Shown here one piece after another: positions 46,199-55,080 of a DNA stretch of 64,000 nt (position 1 is its first letter; each line of letters opens with the position of its first letter). The translations under genes were made by a program, and so were the position numbers. The notes under the pieces are model-generated. The model saw only the letters and a list, made by a program, of their open reading frames with translations. It did no database searches and was not told the DNA's origin. Origin of the DNA: Allorhizobium sonneratiae (lineage in GTDB: Bacteria; Pseudomonadota; Alphaproteobacteria; Rhizobiales; Rhizobiaceae); the NCBI RefSeq assembly GCF_023700755.1, contig NZ_JAMKOJ010000005.1:186001-250000 (forward strand), read 5' to 3'.

Positions 46199-47689
46199 AT
46201 GGAGCAGGATGAATTTCAAGCCTTGATCACACCGCAGGCGATGGCCGACATTGATCGTGAGGCGGCAGAAACCGGTCTGGACAGTTTTTCGCTGATGCTG
46301 CGCGCCGGCCGGGCCGTCGCCGCCGCCGTGCTGCGCCATTATCCGCAGCTTTTGCGCGCGGTTGTTCTCTGCGGCCCGGGCAATAATGGCGGCGACGGCT
46401 ATATCGCGGCTGAGGCGCTACGGTTGAGCGGTGTTCCTGTTGCGGTGTTTTGTCATGGCGATCCTGACCGCCTGAAAGGAGACGCCGCCCGCGCGAAAGC
46501 CGCCTGTTCCAGTCAGGTGGCGCCTCTGGCGGAATTTGTCGCAAGAGCTGGCGACGTGGTCATCGACGCCCTGTTCGGCGCGGGGCTTGCCCGCGATCTT
46601 TCCCCCGAAATCTGTGCCGCCATCGAACGCGTCAAGGATGCCGGCCTACCTGTGGTGGCGGTCGATCTGCCCTCCGGCATTGATGGCCTGACCGGACAGC
46701 CGCGCCCCGTGGCATTGGAGGCTGCGCAGACGGTGACCTTCATGGCGCTGAAGCCGGGGCATGTGTTGTTGCCGGGGCGGGTCCATTGCGGGGCCATCGA
46801 AGTATTTGACATCGGCATTCCCCGGCGCATCATGGACCGGCATCGTGGGAGCATTGCGCGCAACCATCCGCTTCTCTGGCAGGCCAGCCTGCCATGCCTG
46901 CAGGCGCAGGGCCATAAATTCAGCCGGGGGCATCTCACCGTCTTTTCCGGCCCGATCAGCGCCACAGGCGCGGCCCGACTTTCCGCCATGGCAGGACTGA
47001 GGGCCGGGGCAGGGCTGGTGACGCTTGCTTCGTCCGCATCGGCGCTGATGGTCAATGCAAGCCAGACCACGGCTGTCATGGTCAAGAAGATCGAGGATGA
47101 GATGGCACTTGACGCTTACCTCGCCGATCAGCGGCTGAGCGCCTTCGTGCTTGGCCCCGGTTTCGGTGTCGGTGAAAAGGCGCGTGGCTTCATCTCTCGT
47201 CTTTGCGGTCGAAAACTGGTGCTCGATGCCGATGGCATCTCGTCCTTCAAGGATGACCCCGCAGCGCTCTTTTCATTGTTTGCCGAGGGCGAGACACGGC
47301 TGGTGATGACGCCACATGCCGGGGAATTTGCCCGCCTGTTTCCCGATCTCGCCGCAGAAACGCGCATTGGCAAGGTGGAACAGACGGTGCGCGCGGCACA
47401 AAGAAGCCATGCCGTGCTGGTGCACAAGGGGGCGGATACCGTGATTGCCAGCCCGGATGGACGGGCCCTGATCAACGACAATGCGCCAGCCTGGCTTGCC
47501 ACCGCCGGATCGGGCGACGTGCTGGCAGGTGTGATCGGCGGTCTTCTGGCGCAGGGCGTTCCCGCCTTCGAGGCCGCAGCGGCAGGCGTCTATCTGCATG
47601 GCGAGGCCGGACAACGCGCCGGCGACGGCATGACGGCGGAAGATCTGGTCAAGGCCGTTCGACCGTTTCAAGCTGCCACAGCCTGTTGA
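46199..47689 (+). CDS. nnr: Bifunctional NAD(P)H-hydrate repair enzyme
   Basis: Repairs damaged NADHX/NADPHX: the N-terminal domain epimerises the hydrate and the C-terminal domain dehydrates it with ADP. The 496 residues contain the epimerase Rossmann-like block VVLCGPGNNGGDGYIAAEAL near residue 56 and VVAVDLPSGIDGLTGQ, then the ribokinase-like half with VTVFSGPISATGAARLSAMAG-type start, VMTPHAGEFARLFPD and NDNAPAWLATAGSGDVLAGVIGGLL near residue 425. The length matches the fused E. coli protein (YjeF). It diverges from glnB. A small antisense frame overlaps its last 22 bases. Confidence 0.94.
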   Translation: MEQDEFQALITPQAMADIDREAAETGLDSFSLMLRAGRAVAAAVLRHYPQLLRAVVLCGPGNNGGDGYIAAEALRLSGVPVAVFCHGDPDRLKGDAARAKAACSSQVAPLAEFVARAGDVVIDALFGAGLARDLSPEICAAIERVKDAGLPVVAVDLPSGIDGLTGQPRPVALEAAQTVTFMALKPGHVLLPGRVHCGAIEVFDIGIPRRIMDRHRGSIARNHPLLWQASLPCLQAQGHKFSRGHLTVFSGPISATGAARLSAMAGLRAGAGLVTLASSASALMVNASQTTAVMVKKIEDEMALDAYLADQRLSAFVLGPGFGVGEKARGFISRLCGRKLVLDADGISSFKDDPAALFSLFAEGETRLVMTPHAGEFARLFPDLAAETRIGKVEQTVRAAQRSHAVLVHKGADTVIASPDGRALINDNAPAWLATAGSGDVLAGVIGGLLAQGVPAFEAAAAGVYLHGEAGQRAGDGMTAEDLVKAVRPFQAATAC

Positions 47690-47820
47690 AGCAGGCGCGC
47701 ACCGTTCGGCGCGTAGACCTTGCCACCGGTGATGAAGACGGCAAAAACATCGCGCGTCTGTTTTTCTATGTTTCGGCCTGGCATTCGCCCCCGCCAGCGG
47801 CGTTGACGGCGCGCGCCCAC
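47668..47820 (-). CDS. Possible small basic protein antisense to the nnr end
   Basis: Unrecognised frame of about 50 residues from a GTG at 47820, or 38 from an ATG at 47784 (MPGRNIEKQTRDVFAVFITG...). The N-part is very basic (GARRQRRWRGR) and the C-part looks folded (DVFAVFITGGKVYAPNG, then ARLLQQAVAA). It overlaps nnr by only 22 bases, so its content is not simply an antisense shadow. It may be the tail of a lost gene or a real short gene. No clear ribosome site was found. Confidence 0.35.
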   Translation of the reverse strand: MGARRQRRWRGRMPGRNIEKQTRDVFAVFITGGKVYAPNGARLLQQAVAA

Positions 47821-47844
47821 CACGCCGAAGAAGCGGAAAACAGA

Positions 47845-48095
47845 TCAGCGTGTTAACCTGTACCAACCGGGGTCTTGTCTCGGCGCCGAAAGGGGGGGAA
47901 CTTCAAGGTGTAATCACAAATTTCCTCTCGCCTTTTTCAGCAGCCTGATAGAGCGCCGCTCTGATTTAATCCTATCGAATTGCGCTCTCAATGAACATCA
48001 ACACGCTCAAGCCATCTTTTATGCGGTGAAGCAGATATGTTAAAGACAAACCAGGCGTTGTGACGTGAAACATTGAAATCCAGTCTGGGTGGTGC
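47845..48095. other. Gap before the accessory cassette
   Basis: No gene recognised. Base composition becomes AT-richer from about 47,920 onward, suggesting the left limit of the acquired cassette. No direct repeat, integrase or insertion-sequence end was seen. Confidence 0.4.
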
Positions 48096-48860
48096 ATGAA
48101 GCAGAAATTTCTGAAAATTAAAGAAGGCGCAGAATTATCATTCGTTTCAGCCGATGAACTTGTTTTTCCACCACATTCCCACGACGAGTATGTCATCAGC
48201 CATAATTTTTCTGGCCACGAAAAAGTCAAGCTGGATAGCAAACACTTTGAAGCGGCTGAAGGAACAACCACCCTCTATAACCCGGGCCAAATACAATCCA
48301 GTTGCGGTGTACGGTCAATTCTCAGTGTCTATCTCACCACACCATATTTAACGGAAGCCGGGATCGCTGCACGAGACATTGATTTCGAGGTTTCAGTCGT
48401 CAACGATCCCGCCCTCGCCGCAACATTCGGGGTTTTGCGGAGCTTAATGGAAGACGATGATTGCGACAGTGTGAGTGAACAGACGAATATGATCCTGTTG
48501 CAACTTTTAGTCAGGAAAAATCCTCTTTGCGCAGACACAAAAAGTCATATGGGGTCGGCTCGTCTCACGGCAGCCCAAGCCATGCTCAGAGATAACCTCG
48601 ATCAAAATGTGTCGCTTGACGCGCTTTCAAAAGAGCTGGGTGTGACCCCTCTGCACCTGATCCGGTCGTTCGTCAAAAGTTGTGGCGTTCCACCGATGAC
48701 CTGGCAACGCATCAAACGCATTGAAGCGGCAAGAGACCTCTTGCGAAACGGAATAGCACCGACAGACGTTGCCTACCAGGTAGGGTTTTCGGACCAGGCG
48801 CACTTAACGCGCTGGTTCAAGAGGGCCTATAAGATCACGCCAGCCGCATTTCAAAAATGA
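48096..48860 (+). CDS. AraC family transcriptional regulator
   Basis: Regulator with an N-terminal cupin-like AraC ligand domain (VFPPHSHDEYVISHNFSGHEKV near residue 27; GTTTLYNPGQIQ) and a C-terminal pair of helix-turn-helix units (VSLDALSKELGVTPLHLIRSFVKSCGVPPMTWQRIKRIEAARDLL; PTDVAYQVGFSDQAHLTRWFKRAYKITPAAF) near residues 168-250. The 254 residues are normal for the AraC_binding subgroup. It is followed 73 bases later by an oxygenase gene and a LysE exporter on the same strand, so it probably senses the substrate or product and activates those genes. The sequence is AT-richer than surrounding core genes, suggesting transfer. Confidence 0.9.
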   Translation: MKQKFLKIKEGAELSFVSADELVFPPHSHDEYVISHNFSGHEKVKLDSKHFEAAEGTTTLYNPGQIQSSCGVRSILSVYLTTPYLTEAGIAARDIDFEVSVVNDPALAATFGVLRSLMEDDDCDSVSEQTNMILLQLLVRKNPLCADTKSHMGSARLTAAQAMLRDNLDQNVSLDALSKELGVTPLHLIRSFVKSCGVPPMTWQRIKRIEAARDLLRNGIAPTDVAYQVGFSDQAHLTRWFKRAYKITPAAFQK

Positions 48861-48933
48861 TAATTGCGTTCAATAATCGCAATGCGCGAGACGCTAATGA
48901 ACTCTCCTGTTCAACAAACAGGGTAATGCCTTC

Positions 48934-49719
48934 ATGAGTTCAAATGCTGTAGCCGTTCAATTGGACGAGTTTGGTCATGATCTTGCGGTCGATGAAATCG
49001 ACGCGCTCATTCTCAATTCGATCAAAAAATTCATTTTTAGAGCCGATTTCTCCGAAATGCAGAATTCGCTTGAAAACAAAGGCTTTGCAGTATTGCGGGG
49101 TCTGCTCGATGCCAACCTCTTCGCTGCGGTAGAAGCGGAATGCAATGCTCTGCTCAATCGTCATGGCAAGTCACGGGATTTCGTGATGAAGCAAACCGCA
49201 AATACGCCAAGGAAAATGGTCAATGTGAAGCGTGATGATATTCACAAGTATGGGCGTGTCATTCCACAAATCTACCACTCTGAATGGGTTCGTTCGGTCT
49301 TCGGGATGATTGCCAGGGAAACCTTTAGTACTGTTCCGTATACGCCGGAGGAATATATCGTCAACGCCCTCTATAAAAGCGGCGATACCCACGGCTGGCA
49401 TTGGGACGACTATCGCTATGGAATCGTGTTTGCGATTGAAACCCCTGCGCTGGAGAACGGCGGGTTTGTTCAGGTCGTCCCGAACACGCATTGGAACCGG
49501 GCCAACCCGAGCGTGGAGGAGAACCTTTTCCGCAATCCGATTCATTCCTTCCGGCTTGAACCCGGAGATGCTTATATCCTGCGTAGCGACACCGGCTTGC
49601 ATCGTGTTCACCCGATCACGGAAGGCTCAAAGCGTGTGATCGTCAATATGGTTTGGGCCGCAGCAGACGAACTATCCAAGGACGTATCGCATGATACGAT
49701 GGAGGCATTATTCGAATGA
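48934..49719 (+). CDS. Fe(II)/2-oxoglutarate-dependent oxygenase (phytanoyl-CoA-dioxygenase-like)
   Basis: Non-haem iron oxygenase of 261 residues. The facial triad can be read as H156-W-D158 (SGDTHGWHWDDYRYG) and the distal H223 (DTGLHRVHPIT), with R234 eleven residues later as the 2-oxoglutarate anchor (KRVIVNMVWA). The aspartate in HxD predicts hydroxylation; related radical halogenases acting on free amino acids, of the BesD type, have Gly there. The N-terminal half has KGFAVLRGLLDANLF typical of the jelly-roll entry. Its stop overlaps the LysE exporter start by four bases, pointing to an amino acid-like product. Substrate assignment is inference. Confidence 0.85.
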   Translation: MSSNAVAVQLDEFGHDLAVDEIDALILNSIKKFIFRADFSEMQNSLENKGFAVLRGLLDANLFAAVEAECNALLNRHGKSRDFVMKQTANTPRKMVNVKRDDIHKYGRVIPQIYHSEWVRSVFGMIARETFSTVPYTPEEYIVNALYKSGDTHGWHWDDYRYGIVFAIETPALENGGFVQVVPNTHWNRANPSVEENLFRNPIHSFRLEPGDAYILRSDTGLHRVHPITEGSKRVIVNMVWAAADELSKDVSHDTMEALFE

Positions 49720-50339
49720 GCCTGTTGTTTGGAACAGCATTCGTTTTGGGCCTTTTGTTCAATGTCTCCCCCGGTGCGGTTTTCGCGGAAACCATGCGTC
49801 GAGGGATGCGCGGAGGCTTCTATCCGGCTTTATATGTACAAATCGGTTCGCTTGTCGGAGATGCCTGTTGGGCGATCCTTGGGCTGGCTGGCGCAGGACT
49901 GCTGTTCCAAATCCCAAGCATCAGAGTCCCTTTGACGTTAGCCGGGGCGCTGTATTTCGCCTATCTTGGTTATGGCTGCCTTGTTGACGCGTTAAGGCCT
50001 GCAGAACAAGCACATGAACCCGCAGGGCGGCTGAAAACATCCCAAAGTGCTGTCATGGCAGGCGTGACGATTTCGGTCACAAATCCTAAAAACGTGATTT
50101 ACTGGGCCGCCCTTGGAGGGGTGCTTGGCGGCTTGGGATTTCAAAATCCCGGCACTTTGGAATACTCTGTCTTCTTTGCTGGCTTCATGGCATCATCGTT
50201 TTTCTGGTGTTTCGTTTGCGCTTGGTTGATCGACTTCCTCAGCCGGAACCTGACGGGTATATGGCGTCAGTCGGTGGATATTGTTCTGGCGATGACTCTG
50301 TTCTTCCTGTCTTTCGTGGTTCTGCGCGAGATATTTTAA
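49716..50339 (+). CDS. LysE family exporter
   Basis: Inner-membrane exporter, 207 residues, about six helices, with LysE features FNVSPGAVFAETMRRGMRGGF near residue 15, QIGSLVGDACWAILGLAG, and VTISVTNPKNVIYWAALGG near residue 118. Translation is coupled to the oxygenase by an ATGA overlap. The most economical reading is that it exports the hydroxylated product. Its stop lies one base before the start of similarity to a broken DUF72 gene on the other strand. Confidence 0.88.
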   Translation: MSLLFGTAFVLGLLFNVSPGAVFAETMRRGMRGGFYPALYVQIGSLVGDACWAILGLAGAGLLFQIPSIRVPLTLAGALYFAYLGYGCLVDALRPAEQAHEPAGRLKTSQSAVMAGVTISVTNPKNVIYWAALGGVLGGLGFQNPGTLEYSVFFAGFMASSFFWCFVCAWLIDFLSRNLTGIWRQSVDIVLAMTLFFLSFVVLREIF

Positions 50340-50340
50340 A

Positions 50341-50483
50341 CGACTGGCCTTCAGCGAAAAGATGAAATCCTCTGGCACTTCGGCGGCCCACTTGGCAAAG
50401 GTTTCGGGTTTCTGGCTGGAATAATAGCTGGCGTTGACCTCAATCGCCTTAAGCTGACGGCTGGCATGTTCCAACTGTCACTT
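50341..50483 (-). pseudogene. Internal fragment of a DUF72 family gene
   Basis: The minus-strand frame reads QLEHASRQLKAIEVNASYYS and continues SQKPETFAKWAAEVPEDFIFSLKASR, matching an internal part of DUF72 (YecE-type) proteins as I know them. A stop codon sits directly before the fragment (TGA at 50484-50486) and the similarity ends at the LysE gene, so both ends of the DUF72 gene are missing. It is a remnant, probably cut when the neighbouring cassette arrived or by deletion. Confidence 0.75.
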
Positions 50484-50521
50484 CCTTGGTAGTTTATCAG
50501 GATAAAAGCGACCCCCCACGG

Positions 50522-50632
50522 CTCTAGAGTCTGTCAGGTTCAGATTGAACCAGACAGGCTCTATCATTGTTTGTTTTCGTTTGTCTTTGCGGGAAAACCG
50601 GTCACCACTTTTCCCTGACAAACTCTAAAGTC
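50522..50632. repeat. Palindromic intergenic element with two hairpins
   Basis: Hairpin 1 (50526-50562) pairs AGAG-CTGTC-GGTTCA with TGAACC-GACAG-CTCT. Hairpin 2 pairs GTTTGTC (50579-50585) and GGGAAAA (50591-50597) with TTTTCCC (50609-50615) and GACAAAC (50617-50623). It resembles palindromic repeats common in Rhizobiales chromosomes. It lies between the DUF72 remnant and the uvrA stop. Confidence 0.72.
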
Positions 50633-50682
50633 CAGCCCGCCAATGCCGGTTCGGAGACGACCCCGCTCCATCGTGGCCACTC

Positions 50683-53604
50683 CTATTCTGCAGCTTCCGT
50701 CTTTTTCATCGGCCTGCGCTCCAGCAGTTCTTTCAGGAACTGACCGGTATATGAGGCTTTTACCTTCACCACATCTTCCGGTGTGCCTTCGGCAACGATG
50801 GTGCCGCCGCCGTCGCCGCCTTCGGGGCCGAAATCGATGATCCAGTCGGCGGTCTTGATCACTTCCAGATTGTGTTCGATCACCACGACGGAATTGCCCT
50901 GATTGACCAGCTCCTGCAACATTTCCAGAAGCTTGGCGACATCGTGGAAATGCAGGCCGGTGGTCGGTTCGTCGAGAATATAGAGCGTTCGCCCGGTCGA
51001 GCGCTTCGACAGTTCCTTGGCGAGCTTCACCCGCTGCGCCTCACCGCCCGAGAGCGTATTGGCCTGCTGGCCGACCTTGATATAGCCGAGGCCGACATCG
51101 AAAAGCGCCTGCAACTTGTCGCGCACGGCAGGAACGGCGGAGAAGAAATCGACGCCTTCCTCGACCGTCATGTCCAGCACATCGGCAATCGATTTGCCCT
51201 TGAAGGTCACGTCGAGTGTCTCGCGATTGTAGCGCTTGCCGTGGCAGACGTCGCAGGTGACATAGACATCCGGCAGGAAGTGCATTTCGATCTTGATGAC
51301 ACCATCGCCTTGGCAGGCTTCGCAGCGCCCGCCTTTGACGTTGAAGGAGAAGCGACCCGGCTGATAGCCCCGCGCCTTGGCCTCCGGCAGACCGGCAAAC
51401 CAGTCGCGGATCGGGGTGAAGGCGCCGGTATAGGTGGCAGGATTGGAGCGCGGCGTGCGGCCGATGGGTGACTGGTCGATATCGATCACCTTGTCGATGA
51501 ATTCAAACCCGTCAATCCGGTCATGCTCGGCCGGATTTTCCCGCGCGCCCATGACACGCCGCGCCGCCGCCTTGTAGAGCGTTTCGATCAGGAAGGTGGA
51601 TTTGCCGCCGCCAGAAACGCCGGTGACGGCGGTGAAGACACCGAGCGGAATGGCGGCGCTGACGTTTTTCAGATTGTTGCCCTTGGCGCCGATCACTTTG
51701 ATCTGCTGGCCCTTTTTCGGCTTGCGACGCTTGTCCGGCACGGCAACACCAAGCTCTCCGGTCAGATATTTGCCGGTGAGCGATTTGGGATTGGCCATGA
51801 TCTCCTGCGGCGTACCGGCTGCCACGACCTGACCGCCGTGAATGCCAGCCGCCGGACCGATATCGACAACATGATCGGCGGTTAAAATTGCATCCTCGTC
51901 ATGCTCAACCACGATCACGGTATTGCCGATGTCACGCAGATGTTTCAGCGTATCGAGCAGGCGGGCATTGTCGCGCTGGTGCAGGCCGATGGACGGCTCA
52001 TCCAGCACGTAGAGCACGCCGGTCAGGCCCGAGCCGATCTGCGAGGCCAACCGGATGCGCTGACTTTCCCCGCCCGACAGCGTGCCGGATGAGCGCGAAA
52101 GGCTGAGATAATCGAGCCCGACATCATTGAGGAAGGTCAGTCGCTCACGGATTTCCTTGAGAATGCGGGTGGCGATCTCATTCTGCTTGTCGGTGAGTTT
52201 TTCTGGCAATGTATTGAACCATGCGCCTGCCACCCGGATCGACATTTCCGAGACCTGACCGATATGCAGCCCATCGAGCTTGACCGCGAGAGCCTCCGGT
52301 TTCAGACGAAAGCCGTTGCAGGCCGGGCAGGGGGCGGCGGACATGTAGCGCTCGATTTCTTCGCGCGCCCAGTTGCTGTCGGTTTCCTTCCAGCGCCGGT
52401 CGAGATTGGGAACAATGCCCTCGAAACTCTTGGTGGCGGTGTAAGAACGTGCACCATCGGCATAATGGAATTCGATCTTGTCGTCTGTGCCATGAAGAAT
52501 GGCTTTTTTCGCCGCATCGCTCAGATCGGTCCATTTGCTGGTCAGCTTGAAGCCGAAGACCTTGCCCAGCCCTTCCAGCGTCTGATTATAATAGGGCGAG
52601 GAGGATTTGGCCCAAGGTGCAATCGCGCCATCCTTAAGCTTTTTGTCCGGCTCCGGCACGATCAGTGCCTCATCGATCTTTTGCTGAAAACCGAGACCGT
52701 CGCAGGTCGGGCAGGCACCGAAGGGATTGTTGAAGGAGAAAAGCCGCGGTTCGATCTCCGGAATGGTGAATCCGGAGACCGGGCAGGCAAATTTTTCCGA
52801 AAACAACACCCGCTCATGGGTTTCGTTGAGCGATTTATTGGCCGAGCCACCCGCAGCGGTCTCTTCCGGCGGCAGCGGCTTGTCGGCAAATTCAGCAACG
52901 GCCAGACCATCGGCGAGGGTGAGGCAGGTCTCGAGACTATCGGCCAGACGCGACGCCATGTCGGGCCGCACCACGACACGGTCAACCACGACATCGATAT
53001 CGTGCTTGTATTTCTTGTCGAGCGCCGGTGCCTCGGCGATTTCGTAGAACTGGCCGTCGATCTTGACGCGCTGAAACCCCTTCTTCATCAGTTCGGCCAG
53101 CTCTTTTTTATATTCGCCCTTACGGCCGCGGATCATCGGCGCAAGAATATAGAGCCGCGTCCCCTCATCGAAGGCCAGAATACGGTCCACCATCTGGCTC
53201 ACCGTCTGGCTTTCGATGGGAAGCCCGGTGGCAGGCGAATAGGGCACGCCGACGCGGGCAAAGAGCAGACGCATGTAATCATGGATTTCCGTGACCGTGC
53301 CCACCGTCGAGCGCGGATTGCGCGAGGTGGTTTTCTGCTCGATGGAAATCGCCGGTGACAGGCCCTCGATCTGGTCGACATCCGGCTTCTGCATCATTTC
53401 CAGAAACTGCCGCGCATAGGCCGAGAGACTTTCCACATAACGGCGCTGGCCCTCGGCATAGATGGTGTCGAAGGCAAGCGAGGATTTGCCTGAACCGGAC
53501 AGACCCGTCATGACGATCAGGCTGTTGCGCGGCAGGTCGAGGTCCACGCCCTTCAGATTGTGCTCGCGTGCGCCACGTATGGAAATCGTCTTCAGTTCGC
53601 TCAT
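50683..53604 (-). CDS. uvrA: Excinuclease ABC subunit A
   Basis: Damage-recognition ATPase of nucleotide excision repair. The 973-residue protein has two ABC modules: Walker A motifs [14 protein letters not shown] near residue 33 and [14 protein letters not shown] near residue 665, signatures [12 protein letters not shown] and [15 protein letters not shown], Walker B ends [15 protein letters not shown] and [15 protein letters not shown]. Zinc-binding cysteine pairs are visible ([17 protein letters not shown] and CDVCHGKRY). The length is standard. It diverges from ssb around a shared LexA box; Mfd, also in this window, delivers UvrA to stalled polymerase. Confidence 0.98.
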   Translation of the reverse strand: MSELKTISIRGAREHNLKGVDLDLPRNSLIVMTGLSGSGKSSLAFDTIYAEGQRRYVESLSAYARQFLEMMQKPDVDQIEGLSPAISIEQKTTSRNPRSTVGTVTEIHDYMRLLFARVGVPYSPATGLPIESQTVSQMVDRILAFDEGTRLYILAPMIRGRKGEYKKELAELMKKGFQRVKIDGQFYEIAEAPALDKKYKHDIDVVVDRVVVRPDMASRLADSLETCLTLADGLAVAEFADKPLPPEETAAGGSANKSLNETHERVLFSEKFACPVSGFTIPEIEPRLFSFNNPFGACPTCDGLGFQQKIDEALIVPEPDKKLKDGAIAPWAKSSSPYYNQTLEGLGKVFGFKLTSKWTDLSDAAKKAILHGTDDKIEFHYADGARSYTATKSFEGIVPNLDRRWKETDSNWAREEIERYMSAAPCPACNGFRLKPEALAVKLDGLHIGQVSEMSIRVAGAWFNTLPEKLTDKQNEIATRILKEIRERLTFLNDVGLDYLSLSRSSGTLSGGESQRIRLASQIGSGLTGVLYVLDEPSIGLHQRDNARLLDTLKHLRDIGNTVIVVEHDEDAILTADHVVDIGPAAGIHGGQVVAAGTPQEIMANPKSLTGKYLTGELGVAVPDKRRKPKKGQQIKVIGAKGNNLKNVSAAIPLGVFTAVTGVSGGGKSTFLIETLYKAAARRVMGARENPAEHDRIDGFEFIDKVIDIDQSPIGRTPRSNPATYTGAFTPIRDWFAGLPEAKARGYQPGRFSFNVKGGRCEACQGDGVIKIEMHFLPDVYVTCDVCHGKRYNRETLDVTFKGKSIADVLDMTVEEGVDFFSAVPAVRDKLQALFDVGLGYIKVGQQANTLSGGEAQRVKLAKELSKRSTGRTLYILDEPTTGLHFHDVAKLLEMLQELVNQGNSVVVIEHNLEVIKTADWIIDFGPEGGDGGGTIVAEGTPEDVVKVKASYTGQFLKELLERRPMKKTEAAE

Positions 53605-53763
53605 AACGGTACTCGATTGGGAAAAGGTCGGCAGGCTGGCATTCGTCTCTTTATGTAGTCACATTGGTGGCACTGTCGAGTTTCAGCTTTGTCTTTCGCA
53701 CGATCTTGTGCTGACAATCATCATTACGCAGGGTGCTGTTGACAGGATCATAGCGATTTTATA

Positions 53764-53778
53764 GAACAAATAAAGAAC
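53764..53778. promoter_or_regulatory. LexA (SOS) box shared by uvrA and ssb
   Basis: GAACAAATAAAGAAC is a perfect GAAC-N7-GAAC alphaproteobacterial LexA box. It lies 160 bases from the uvrA start and 115 from the ssb start, in the only intergenic gap between these divergent genes. A shared SOS box for this pair is reported in Sinorhizobium meliloti. Confidence 0.88.
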
Positions 53779-53892
53779 ATTTTTCTCTGTGGATAGAGTT
53801 ATTCCAGAGCCACGGGAACGTGCAGGATGCGATAAGGTTAAAGCTGAATAAATTTTGAAGCCGCTCATGGCGGATGAGTAAAGGTGAATATC

Positions 53893-54420
53893 ATGGCTGG
53901 CAGCGTCAACAAGGTCATTCTGATCGGTAATTTGGGAGCGGACCCGGAAATTCGCCGCACCCAGGACGGCAGGCCGATCGCCAATCTGCGCATCGCCACA
54001 TCCGAAACCTGGCGTGACCGCAACTCCGGTGAGCGCAAGGAAAAAACCGAGTGGCACAGTGTGGTGATCTTCAATGAAGGCCTGTGCAAGATTGCCGAAC
54101 AATATCTGAAAAAGGGCTCCACCGTTTATATCGAAGGCCAGTTGCAGACGCGCAAATGGCAGGATCAGAACGGCAATGACCGTTATTCGACGGAAGTGGT
54201 CTTGCAGGGCTTCAACGGCAATCTGACCATGCTGGGCGGACGCGGAGACGGCGGCGGCGCAAGCCGTGGCGGCAATGATTTTGGCGGCGGCGGTGGCTAT
54301 GACGATTACGGCATGGCACCATCTTCAGGTGGCCGTGGCGGCTCCTCCGGCGGCGGGCGCGGGTCTTCACAGCCCTCCGGCGGTTTCTCGAACGATCTGG
54401 ATGACGATATCCCATTCTGA
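53893..54420 (+). CDS. ssb: Single-stranded DNA-binding protein
   Basis: Homotetrameric protector of single-stranded DNA in replication and repair. The 175 residues show the OB fold ([65 protein letters not shown]), a Gly-rich disordered linker, and the C-terminal acidic tip DLDDDIPF that recruits partner proteins. Start: ATG at 53893 with AAGG seven bases before, in preference to a GTG three codons earlier. SOS control is expected from the box upstream. Confidence 0.97.
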   Translation: MAGSVNKVILIGNLGADPEIRRTQDGRPIANLRIATSETWRDRNSGERKEKTEWHSVVIFNEGLCKIAEQYLKKGSTVYIEGQLQTRKWQDQNGNDRYSTEVVLQGFNGNLTMLGGRGDGGGASRGGNDFGGGGGYDDYGMAPSSGGRGGSSGGGRGSSQPSGGFSNDLDDDIPF

Positions 54421-54495
54421 TCTGACCGGAGAAAACGAAATATCGGTGGCGACTTTGTCTCCGATGCTTTTATATCGTCAATTCAGCGGTACCGT

Positions 54496-54529
54496 ATAAC
54501 CGTTCGTCTCACAGGAGACGGACGGTTAT
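54496..54529. terminator. Long hairpin between ssb and the DUF1883 gene
   Basis: Fifteen-base stem (54496-54510 with 54515-54529, one G-U/T-G mismatch position), ACAG loop, between convergent genes, 76 bases after ssb. The T tract is weak, so it may be a processing end instead of a classical terminator. Confidence 0.6.
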
Positions 54530-54551
54530 TTCCGTCTATTCCTTCGCCGTG

Positions 54552-54860
54552 TCACCCGGCCTGCTTCATCTTTGATGCTGGCGCCGCCAGCACCTTGACC
54601 GAGGATTCGGCCAGTGCGTGATGGCCTTCCATATCGACAATCAGGTGCCAATGGGCAAATTCCGGTACCACGATTTTCAGCGGGGATTTCTTGGCGACAC
54701 CGCCGAGATATTTGAAATCCAGGCCTTCCTTGAAGCGTTGAAACTGTGGTGCAGCCATCAGTCTGACGTTGTTTATTCCCGTCAAGGTCACTTCAAGAAT
54801 AGTGCCGGGGCGCTGTTCCTTCAGATCGTAATGGGTAAAACGAAAGCTGGGTTTTGACAT
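54552..54860 (-). CDS. DUF1883 domain protein
   Basis: A 102-residue protein that fits the DUF1883 family: FTHYDLKEQRPGTILEVTLTGINNVRLM at the start, a short variable region and VVPEFAHWHLIVDMEGHHALAESSVKVL. Such domains occur alone or fused to TIR domains and lack a known role. No signal peptide or membrane segment is present. It is monocistronic, between ssb and a candidate small RNA. Confidence 0.85.
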   Translation of the reverse strand: MSKPSFRFTHYDLKEQRPGTILEVTLTGINNVRLMAAPQFQRFKEGLDFKYLGGVAKKSPLKIVVPEFAHWHLIVDMEGHHALAESSVKVLAAPASKMKQAG

Positions 54861-54900
54861 GTCAACCTTCCCTGAAAAGGATTGTCTTTTTTATGTCAAA

Positions 54901-55080
54901 GTAAAATAGCCCTTGTTAATTCCCCGTAAAAATCGGGAGTTCAGAAAGATGGCAGGCTTGCCATCAATCACCATAAACAAACCCAGAACTGGCCCCATTT
55001 CTGCCGGATGAGACAAGTACTTTAATTCCTATCCCAACCTCTGGTCCCCCGTCTGGCTTTTAGCCGACGGGGATTTTTTT
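54901..55080 (+). ncRNA. Candidate small RNA with intrinsic terminator
   Basis: A plus-strand terminator (CCCCGTC/GACGGGG and GGC/GCC, 55047-55072, one bulged T, then T7 at 55074-55080) lies where no plus-strand gene ends. Upstream, GATGGCA (54948-54954) / TGCCATC (54959-54965) forms another hairpin. The pattern suggests a short RNA of about 100-170 bases ending against the copA 3' end. The promoter was not placed with confidence. Confidence 0.4.
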
